Of a stretch of 64,000 bases of DNA, positions 55,621 through 64,000 are shown in pieces (position 1 is the stretch's first letter; the number at the start of each line of letters is the position of its first letter). The translations under genes and the position numbers were made by a program. The stretch is taken from NCBI GenBank assembly GCA_947650285.1, contig CANTFL010000086.1, positions 868,001 to 932,000 on the forward strand. The letters run 5' to 3'. The notes beneath the pieces were generated by a model. The model was not told the origin of the DNA. It made no database searches and was given only the letters and a program-made list of their open reading frames with translations. This DNA comes from Hyaloperonospora brassicae. Its lineage: Eukaryota > Oomycota > Peronosporomycetes > Peronosporales > Peronosporaceae.

Positions 55621-57078
55621 GTTTATTATCTGTGCCAGCAGTGTGGGAAGAAGAGTCGATCAAATGCACGCGCTACCTATTTAACAGGAGAGGGCGAGTC
55701 GGAAACACATAATCGCGGCGTGTGATATTCGGAGGACGTTGTACTTCTCCATAAAGATAAACTGGTCTGAAAATCTACACAGACTTCATACCTCTCTTTA
55801 CCGAATATGATATTTTAAAAGTATGCCATTACAGATTTATATTTGCACCTTCTCATACTTTTTCTAGACTACAATATATAGATCAATACCAACATCACGA
55901 CCATCAGTAGCAGGTTGTTTTATGACGAACGTTAAGCTTCATGAACATTTCGTGCTTTATTTTCAACACATCCTTTTTGTCAGCAAGCACGTGAACTGTC
56001 TGCAATAGCACGATTGGATTTTGCTCTCCGTCTGATATATTTTGTACAAGCAGCGACATTTGTCAGTGTGACGACCGTGTCGCTTTTCCTTATATATTGA
56101 TAGAGAGAAAAGCTCTGTGAACAGCACGATTGCGGTTAACAGTGGTAGTACTCAACATGATGAGCCAATAGCGCAGGCGTATGTAAAGAACGATCGTAGA
56201 TAAGCACACTCATATGCATACACACATCGAGTCAATTGTTCTCTTCACAAAGTTGAGCCCCAAAGCACGCGTGGTGCTTGAATGAATGAAGATGGGAAAG
56301 CAGAAGTACACGAAGCAAAGAACAACGATCGATTGGAACGAAAGCGACTGGCAGCTGAACATTATGATAATGCAGAGGGGTGTCCTCGACGACCAGAAGA
56401 TGATCGACGTTATCGACTAGCAGTAAGACAAGTCGAAACTTATCGCGCCGGAAGGCCAAGAAGCATTTGATAAAATCCAGATCTCATGAGAGCGCTACAT
56501 CGACAAGAGGTTCTCGCGGGATCTTTTGCATTAGGTGCGAGCCTACCACAACTCAGATATGTGGAGGAGTAAAGGGCATCTACGAGGAAAAGTGGGATTC
56601 CGCCGTGTGCAAAAGTGTGTGCAGCATCTGGTTCATGATCTATGGAGTGCAAAACTGGAGAAACGAAGAAGCTTGAGACGCGCGATTGGGGGTTCGCTCG
56701 AAAGGAAGTAGCTGATCTTTCTTACACGGACCTGTTTGACGTGGTCGGTCGTCATTCAGGCGACAAATTATGATTGTGACCACAGCGCATGGGTTATGCA
56801 TTCAGAGGAAATGATTTTGCTCGGGTGTCCATTACATCTTAGCAAGCTTGATATCATTGAAGCTCTACTAAATAGTTTTCATACGACAACGCAGTTCAAT
56901 TAAGTGCAACATACCATTTCGTTTGCGGGTGACGCGGCAGGGTAGACTCTGGATACGATTCTCGCGCTCATTGTCACAGTTAGCTCTGCAAGAAGGTACC
57001 TAAGAGCGCGTCCCGTATTCGCGCTGTGATAAGCATAGATCGAAAGTATGTGAAATTTCAGCACGAGAAGAAGGAAGG
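55621..57078. other. AT-rich region with gag-like fragments upstream of the gypsy LTR
   Basis: A plus-strand ORF 56282-56470 (62 aa, charged, Arg/Glu-rich) and out-of-frame continuations to about 56680 look gag-like. A purine tract (GAGAAGAAGGAAGG, 57065-57078) directly precedes the LTR at 57079, as if an older element ended here. Nothing else recognised. Confidence 0.35.
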
Positions 57079-57565
57079 TGTAACTGGGTTACACAACAGG
57101 TGTGGGTGTTACGGGTCACATAACATGTGTGACTACACAAGGGACGGGGTACCGTTAAAAATGATAAAAGAACACCATATCGATTGTCGAAGGCTGACGC
57201 GTGTCAGCCACCGAATGAGTTGATCCTTTTAGAGGTATTAATTAGAGCATTAGTGTTTAGATTAAGTACGTATGTTAAGGTGTTCTTCTAGATAAAAGAG
57301 AGAAATAAAGTTCAGTTCCCCTTTTTGATCCCTTAAGACACGTGCCTCACGAAGCGTCTTTGATTGGTAGGAGCTAGCAATACCTGTGAAGGTAGCTGAT
57401 CCTGAGCATTCTGTGCTGTGATTCTATTGAATGGATGGGTCCCCTGGAACAGGGACCATCACCTCTAGAATCTTGTTGACTCTCTGAGTTGGATTCTTTG
57501 ATCCAACGTTGCTCGTTGAGCGTTAAGGCTTCCTCTGACTTAAGGAGCTGTGTAGCTCCGCTACA
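57079..57565 (+). repeat. 5' LTR of the right gypsy copy
   Basis: 487 bp, TGTAAC...GCTACA. It matches 3280-3811 over most of its length in the same orientation. Internal palindromes GGTCCCCTGGAACAGGGACC and GGAGCTGTGTAGCTCC are conserved between copies. No TGG primer-binding site follows directly (ATTGATAGCGC), so priming may be non-canonical or the site mutated. Confidence 0.75.
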
Positions 57566-57623
57566 ATTGATAGCGCTAGTAGTCAATCTACACCTGAGTC
57601 GTTACGACTGATACCCTGTGAGG

Positions 57624-58580
57624 ATGGAGCAATCCACACCTCTCACTGAGGCCCAAAAGGATGCGCTTGACAGTCTCACAGCGGCCGTGGGCTCAGAATA
57701 TGTTGATTTTCTAGCTGCGCAAGGTCCTGACGTGCTCAATGCGCGTGTAGGGACCTTCATGCAGTATGGAACGGCCCTATTAGGGAAGGTTGAAAATCAA
57801 GTAACGTCGGCTATGCCAACACGCTTTGTGACAATGCCAGACGAAGAGGCTAAGACTATTCCTCTTAGGGTGGATGTCAAACATTAATTCGGAAAGGAGG
57901 GGGAGAACCTCACCCTCTGGATCCGCGGGATTAAGATGTCCCTGAGATCGGGCTTAATCTCACTTGAGCATCAGCAAGTCTCGCTGACCATCTCTAAGCA
58001 CAATGGGAGAGCTATGGAGTTGTCTCTGACGTACAGCACGTCCCTTAACTTGACGTTTCCCACATGGGATTCGCTCACGCTAGACCATTTGGGAGTTTTC
58101 TCATCGCCTAACCAGGCCTATCGCGTGCGCTCACGCTTCTTGTCTACATGTCAGGGTAAGAATGAGATAATGGACTATGTCCAGGAGTTGAGAACTCTGA
58201 TGGCTGCTATGCAGTCTGACCCTCTCCCCGATACTGTATACGCGACAGTCTTCATGGAAGGTCTTCGCACTGGCGTTGCCGGGACCGAGGTCTTTCGGGT
58301 CCACCCCTCTAGTTTTAAAGAGGCTGTGAGCATCGCTCAGAATTCTGAGCATAATTTTAAGTCGGCCAGACTTGGTTGGAACGGGTACAACCCAAGCTTT
58401 TCGAGGGCAACCTCAGCAAATCCTTTGGCTTACTGTAAGCCTGAATCGGTGGATTGCATCAATGGTGAAGATGAAGGTGAAGATGAGCTTCGTGTTGCAG
58501 AGCAACGACAGGAAGTGAGACATTGTTATGCGTGCGGAAGCACGAAACACTTGCGTCCCACTTGTTCTTTGCGTAAGTAA
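57624..58580 (+). pseudogene. Gypsy gag with one in-frame stop
   Basis: One frame of 318 codons from ATG 57624 to TAA 58578-58580 is interrupted only by TAA at 57885-57887. It contains a retrotransposon gag region (VQELRTLMAAMQSDPLPDTV; FMEGLRTG) and a C-terminal CCHC knuckle CYACGSTKHLRPTC at about 58525-58566. The single nonsense change suggests gag decayed late. Confidence 0.75.
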
Positions 58581-59710
58581 CGACCAACTACTATGGGTCG
58601 AAACCCCAGCCCCAACTAGAAACCTGGTATGGAACGGGAAAACGTCGACACCCAGTAGGCGCGGGGTGCCCTACTGGGGTAGAACTGAGCTCTGTCAATT
58701 CTCTACTAGGTAGAGTGAAGTAGGGCTTAGCACCAAAGGGCTCTGTACCAGCCAGCACAGAGAGTGGATACAAGCCTGGCTTGTAAGTCGCCGAGGCGAA
58801 AGATGAAGGGCTTTAAAGAGCATCGGTCGATCCTAATCGATTCCGGATCATCTTGAAATTATGCTCGACGTCGCTCCTTGAGGGAAGTCATCAATATGCT
58901 GAAGCGCTTAAAGCGCATGAAAGTGATTCGATCACCGTTAGTCTTGCGACTAAAAGTCGAATTGCGGTGCCTTAAGCTCCATTGAACTTGGGCGAGAAGT
59001 TTTTGGACTTTGAAAGCACAGAACTCTGTCTCGTCCTTGAATTGGATTCGAGATACTATCCAATGTTAGAAATGACCTGTATCGAACGCCATGAGTCATG
59101 GATTGATTAGAGGTCTAAGACCTTAGGCGCAACGCGCAATGTTCCTAGTAAAGCTTTGTAGAGTAGTTAACCCACCTTAGCTAGGGCACAAAAGCACTAT
59201 TGGCGCGAGCCATTGGAGGAAGATGTCAATGTGCTGGACATTGGTATGTCCGAGTTCACTAACTCCAATGTATATGACATGAAAGATGAGCGTAACTCTT
59301 TCACCGTATGTGAAGGGAGTTATGCTCCGTTGAGTGATACTCGTTGTAATACTGAGTCACTGCATGTTAAAAGCATGGTTGGACTAGGGCCGAGTCATCA
59401 TGAGTGTAATTCCTCTGATGTTAGTGGAGTGGTACGTGAAAATCCGCCGAGTGAGGGCTGCCGCGATGGCACCTCACTGAATGTCGGTAATGATATTGTT
59501 GGCAAAAAGCTGAATCATTCAGGGCTAGGCTCACATCATGCATGTGAAGTGGTGCGTTTTAATCCACTGGGTGAAGTGTTTGAGTTACGTAACTCTTCAC
59601 CAGATGTCGTTCAAGACACGAGCTCTCGTATAGAGCGTGCTATGGTAGATAGCAACCACGGGGATCCCATTGCCCCGGACTTTAAGAGGCGTTTTGTGTC
59701 TTTAACGTAA
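58581..59710 (+). pseudogene. Gypsy protease remnant and linker
   Basis: A DSGSS active-site motif is at about 58838-58852, followed at once by TGA. Downstream, retropepsin-like LNLGEKFLDFES and a R-SKTLGATRNVPS segment (about 58985-59150) lie in the same region with more stops. A 165-aa open piece (59213-59710) is the protease-RT linker; it has no recognised fold. Confidence 0.65.
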
Positions 59711-60089
59711 GAATACCGACGCCAGTTGGCGGATGATAAGAGCCAAACGTGCCGTAAGCAACATAGAGATAAGAGTATAAATACAATATATACACTTGTC
59801 AACGGAGTGACTGGTCTTGTTGATGGCAACATTAGTCTTGAGACTCTTCCCTCTTTGGATGCTCTCTTTGAACTCGACGAGATGTCTGATAGCAAATTCA
59901 GCCAAGCCTTAAAGGCAGGAGAGTTAATTTATTTAGTGGTCATCCGACCCGATGTTGAGCTGAACTCATCCCCGCTATTGGACGAGTTCGTCCTTTAAAA
60001 CACGAAAGCGAAACTTAGTGCGCGTATCGATTCCTCGATTCTTAAGAATCCTCTTGATCCGTTCTGTCCTATAATTAAGGATTTTGAGA

Positions 60090-60780
60090 CGTGGTGTGTC
60101 ACGACCCACCGTCTGGCTTACCTCCTTGTAGAGGTGTTCGTCATAAGATTGACTTAGTTCCTGGAACTAAGTATTGCGTCACCAGGCAATGGTATTTACC
60201 AAAGGAACAATGTGAGTTCATTGACGACTTCTTTCTTGCTAAGCACGCGGCAGGAATGGTACGTGAGAGCAAATCTCCTCATTCCACACCAACATTTTGT
60301 GCCAGAAAGCTCAATAGAAAGTGACGCATTGTTCATGCTTTCAATAAGCGTAATGCTGCCACCATCCCTGCTCAGACACCAGTGCCTAGAAAAAATGTTC
60401 TTCGGAACAACACGTTGGGATGTATAATGTACAGTGCGCTCGATTCAGTCGATGGTTATTACCAGTTGCTCATGCTTAAGAGTGATATCCCGCTGACAGC
60501 AGTCAGTACCCCTAGCTGTATGCTCTGGGAGTGGCTCGTTATGCCACAGGGGTTATCAAATGTCCCGGCTACATTTAATCGTCTTGTGACGCAACTATTC
60601 AGACTTCATCGAGGCTATGCACAAGCATACTTTAATTACATCTTTGTCCATAGTCGTGCTAGGAACGGCCGGTCCGATGTGGATAATCATATCGACCGTC
60701 TACGAGCAGTGCTCGAGTGCATGCGCACAAGGAAGTTGTATGCCAACGCATCTAAGTGCATCTTTGTGCAGAAGTGATTC
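60090..60780 (+). pseudogene. Gypsy reverse transcriptase, catalytic motif mutated
   Basis: RT blocks are spread over two frames: RQWYLPKEQCEFIDDFF (about 60187), then LDSVDGYYQLLM (about 60433) and WLVMPQGLSNVPATFNRL (about 60532). Where active enzymes of this family have F-D-D-I the sequence reads F-N-Y-I (about 60633), so both catalytic Asp are lost. A TGA within FCARKLNRK and a frame change near 60380 also break it. Confidence 0.75.
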
Positions 60781-62490
60781 CCTTTTTAGGTTGCTTCATT
60801 GGGAAGATAGGGCTTCGAGCGGATACCGCTAAGGTAAAAGCCAGAGTTGATTGAACGGGCCCTAAGAACCAAAAGGACTTACGTAAGTGGCTTGGTTTTG
60901 CCAATTACTTACACAAGTATAGTGCGAACTATGCGGACATGGCTCGGCCATTATCCAATCTCCTTACAAAGGATGTGGAGTGGTGTTGGGCAAACACCGA
61001 GCATGATGCTTTTCAAGCAGTAAATGAGAGTCTTCTTCATGCGCCAATCTTGGATTTGCCCGATCCTGATCGGCCTTTTAGTGTCGTCTGTGACGCATCT
61101 TACTTTACCATAAGCAGTAATCTGCTACAAACAGATTATGATGGACAAGAACGCGTCATTGCGTTTGAGTCCCGACAGCTCGAAGATGATGGGAAAAAAA
61201 CTATCCAGTTCATGAGAAGAAGGTACTTGCAACGAAATAAGCTTCAGTCAAATTCAGAGTTCGTCTGCTTGGATCGAAGACTTTTGTGATATATAACCAT
61301 CATGTGTCATTGCGCACTGCAACCCAGTCGCCACAACTCTCTCAGAGAATGGCTCGTTGGCTTTCATTCTTTGTCGAGTACAACTTCGAGGTGAAGTATA
61401 AGCCAGGCAAGCAGAATGCTATGGCTGATGCGTTTTCACGTAGGCCTGACTATGAGCTTGCTCATGTTACGACTCTGTCATCGTCGGTCACTGAACTAAT
61501 TCGCTCGGCATATGCCAAAGATGGACATTGTGTAGCTCTGCTATGTGCTCTAGGCAGCGAGGAGCTTAAGGACTCAGAAATAGAATTGTCGGCACGTTTG
61601 CGTGCGAGGCTACATCGATATTCCATCGATCAAGGCCTGTTGTGCTATAGCACAGATATGGAGGATACCCCTCGCATCGTTGTCCCTCATGATGAGAAGT
61701 TGAAGTATCGGATCCTCTATGAGGCACATGATACTGCGTTGAGTGGTCATCTCGGTCGTTAGAAGACCTACGGCTCAGTTAGCCAATGCTATTGGTGACC
61801 CAAACTATACAAACGGGTGAGCACATATGTGCGTACAAGTGGAACGTGTCGACGGGTAAAACCCTCACCTGACGCGGCCGCGCCGCTGGCTAGTTTGTCT
61901 GTACCCAAGGGGTGTTGGAAGTCCATTGGTATGGATTTCCTGTTCGGTTTACCGAAAGATTCGTATGGCAATACGGGTATTGTGGTCTTTGTTGACCGTT
62001 TATGCAAGATGGATCATTTAGCGGCGGTCTCGTATACCGTTTATGGTGAGGGTACAGCTACGCTGTTTATCGATCGCGTGTTTTGACAACACGCTTTGCT
62101 GCTGGCAATTGTCTCTGATAGAGATCCTAGCTTCACTGGGAAGTTTTGGAAATCCATCTTCAAGGTGATCGACACACGTTTGGACATGTCCACAGCGAAT
62201 CATCCGCAGACTGATGGTCAAACCGAGCGAGTGAATCGCATCATCGGTGACATCTTGCGCAGTGTTTGCGCTGATACTCCTAAGCGTTGAAGTTCGATGC
62301 TCCCTGTTGTTGAGTTTGCGCTGATCAACGCCGTGCATGCCTCCACCGGCTACACACCGTTTTATGTGAATGGTCTCACACACCCTCGCGTTCCGTTAAC
62401 GCTACCACTGCGTGGTTCAGGGCTTGGTGGGGGAGGAGTTGCTGATCGGCTTGCTGACATCAGCCCTTCTACTGTTCAAAATAGGTAAGC
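60781..62490 (+). pseudogene. Gypsy RNase H and integrase remnant
   Basis: RNase H: WANTEHDAFQAVNESL then FSVVCDASYFTISSNL (about 60990-61120), and FFVEYNFEVKYKPGKQN with ADAFSRRPDY (about 61365-61450). Integrase: HDTALSGHLGR, FLFGLPKDSYGNTG, VSDRDPSFTGKFW, and TANHPQTDGQTERVNR (about 62190-62240) with the DDE-type residues visible. Stops at 61287, 61760, 62084 and 62288 split it. Confidence 0.8.
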
Positions 62491-62508
62491 GAGTTTCTCG
62501 CTACGCGA

Positions 62509-63240
62509 TTGAATGTATTACGACATGTGCTTGATGCACTGGCTGATAGCCAAGACAAACAGAAGGAACAAGCTGATGCTAAAGGTAGAGGTTGTATTGA
62601 ACGTCATGAGGTCGGAGACCAAGTTCTACTCAATGCTAAAAACCTACCTACAAATGTAGTGTCCGCAGTCTCCAAGACAAAGTTGCGTCCGCGCTTCATT
62701 GGACCGTTCACAGTCTTCGCCAAGAAGGGACTTGCGTATAGGCTCAACCTTCCGCGTAGACTGCACACACATTCAGTGTTCTACGTTGGCTTGATTAAGC
62801 CGTATCGGGATCCGTCCCACGTGAACTTGGAGGCGCTTGCGCCGCGTATTGTGTCCTTGCAGTCGGCTGCTGAATCCGTATCAGGCGGTCAAGCTGACCA
62901 TCGACCCGGGCTTGACCCAACTCCAACGCCTGGACACGGGCTCGCATCGCGTCAAACGCACTATGGATCTTACCCAATATCTCACGGAGACCAATTAGCT
63001 CGAAAATAACCTTCTCATGCTCCTTCTTTGGTATACCGACCACCTCTTACGCTACTCGATGAGCGAGGGAACCGCCAGTTCCATGTGGAGAGACTCCTGA
63101 AACGACGTCGTCTTGAGGGTCATACCAGTATCTGTTGAGGTGGCGAGGGTACCCGGGGTCAGAGAACTCATGGGAGTTTGAGACACCGCTTCGGCAGGAT
63201 TGCCCATACGCCTTGGATATTTTTAAACATCGCGGCAAGG
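62509..63240 (+). pseudogene. Integrase C-terminus and chromodomain
   Basis: GPF-type segment LRPRFIGPFTVFAKKG then HSVFYVGLIKPYRDPS (about 62690-62815) end a linker that stops at 63009. In another frame follow a DERGNRQFHVERLLKRRR segment (about 63055-63108) and then, after a frame change, a tryptophan-rich LRWRGYPGSENSWE segment (about 63128-63170). Together they have the spacing of a chromodomain, which in chromoviruses directs integration to heterochromatin. Frameshifts break it. Confidence 0.7.
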
Positions 63241-63306
63241 GTCTTCCTGTGACCAAAGACGCTTCTCACCAATAGTGGTGGAAGCAGGTGGGTCGTTGGG
63301 CACCGC

Positions 63307-64000
63307 TTAGTCAACACTCACATTAGTTGGCCCAGCCGGATCACAGCAAGTGTGAGTTCGAAACTGGCCTCTGATCTTGAGATTAGCGTAATCATACCGA
63401 AGCTTTCGTTCGAGGCGAACATCTGCCACATCGGCACTTGCTCTGAGAGCTAACACGCTGCTGAGGTGTCGTTTTTGATGCACCCAGCAAGCAAAAGCGT
63501 TGTCTTCTTCTTCCTGAGATTCGCCTGCGAATAGGAGGATGGGTATACCCTTCATCGGTGGAACCGGTGCACCCCGTGCTTGCGTGTCAAGTCGAAACTT
63601 GTATTGACTCTGATTCATCAAGTGAGGTTGCAGGTACCTCTCGCAAAGTACATGTCGACTCGCCACCTCATCAGACGATGTTGGCTTAACGCCAATGGCC
63701 CACGTTGCCAAAGAACGACCTGTCGTTTGGCGTATACGTTCTTCCACACCGAGTGGGGTGAAAAGATAGACACGACGACCCTCAAAGGTTGCAGCAAGCT
63801 GCATACGGCGCTGAGCGCTCTCCTCTCGTTGGATAGCCAACTGTTGTTGATCATCGAGTGGATTGGTGATGATAACATCGCTCACGATGGGTGCTTAATG
63901 GGGTGCCGATGGCGCGTTGGCTTCGCCACGCTCGGCAAATGGGTTCGGTACAGTATGAGGCGGTGCCTCTTGCACTGGTTAGTCGGACATTGTCCTCTCT
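63307..64000 (-). CDS. Antisense ORF of the gypsy family (partial, runs off the window)
   Basis: Minus-strand frame 63307-63885 (192 aa) is open; reading toward higher coordinates continues in the homologous left copy for about 50 more residues before its ATG. It starts in-window with a helix-forming QQQLAIQREESAQRR segment, has LATWAIGVKPTSSDE near the middle, and APVPPMKGIPILLFAGES, then a charged C-terminal part. The proline-to-AGES stretch resembles Gag of other LTR elements, so it may be a captured gag piece in reverse. Its place between pol and the 3' LTR is the same in both copies. Confidence 0.5.

Larger units (their letters stand above)
57079..64000 (+). mobile_element. Ty3/gypsy chromovirus-type retrotransposon, inactive, cut by window end
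   Basis: 5' LTR 57079-57565, gag from 57624, protease near 58830, RT 60090-60775, RNase H near 61070, integrase 61370-62480, and a chromodomain-like C-terminus 63058-63240. An antisense ORF follows (63307-64000). The left-edge copy shows that PPT and 3' LTR come next, outside the window. Stops and frameshifts occur in gag, RT and integrase. The gag-protease-RT-RNaseH-integrase order is Ty3/gypsy. Confidence 0.88.

Noticed and set aside
57065..57078. Purine tract before the 5' LTR as evidence that 57079-57565 is a 3' LTR
   Set aside because: Gag, protease, RT and integrase follow in order on the same strand, so it serves as a 5' LTR here; the tract may belong to an older element or be chance.
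62795..63043. Minus-strand ORF with a coiled-coil-like ARVQALELGQARVDGQL segment
   Set aside because: It lies opposite the integrase C-terminus and linker, which is supported by family motifs on the plus strand; likely a shadow, although a continuation of the antisense ORF was considered.

Overview
The window is nuclear DNA from an oomycete (Peronosporales-like: Phytophthora or a downy mildew; genus not resolved). This is inferred from compact genes with few, short GT-AG introns (about 70-170 bp), an oomycete-style WRKY19-like CxxxxC/CxxH zinc-knuckle protein, and the mix of Ty3/gypsy, Ty1/copia, MULE and LINE remnants. No bacterial operons, CRISPR or rRNA were seen.

Layout. (1) 1-7850 is repeat-derived: minus-strand ORFs with a 32-residue repeat, the 3' end of a Ty3/gypsy element (PPT and LTR at 3268-3811), a second LTR built from seven consecutive hairpins (4712-5101), and a 5'-truncated minus-strand LINE with RNase H (5102-6340). 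(2) 7857-38053 is a gene island: a degenerate JmjC/cupin protein; a very large chromatin remodeller (chromo-bromo-PHD-chromo-PDZ-SNF2-PHDs); a hemerythrin-like protein ending in a CaaX box; a minus-strand GEP4-type PGP phosphatase whose exons I reconstructed; a stand-alone CHD1-type SANT/CHCT protein; a TMEM70-like mitochondrial protein; a WRKY19-like zinc-knuckle protein; a five-exon TMEM135-like protein; and a serine carboxypeptidase. (3) 38054-57078 is AT-rich and full of decayed transposons: a MULE transposase pseudogene, a TIR element with 9-bp target duplications that was split by a Ty1/copia element, a degenerate copia element and a palindromic MITE. (4) 57079-64000 is a Ty3/gypsy chromovirus of the same family as the fragment at the left edge. 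Both copies carry an antisense ORF between pol and the 3' LTR.

Three genes (JmjC-like, CHD remodeller, CHD1-C-like) point to a chromatin theme, and three (GEP4, TMEM70-like, perhaps TMEM135-like) to mitochondria or peroxisomes. Eukaryotic neighbours need not be co-regulated. The most interesting points are the PDZ-like domain inside the CHD remodeller, the CHD1 C-terminal module encoded by a separate gene about 5 kb from a CHD ATPase lacking it, the hairpin-array LTR, the antisense ORF of the gypsy family, and the nested MULE/copia insertion.
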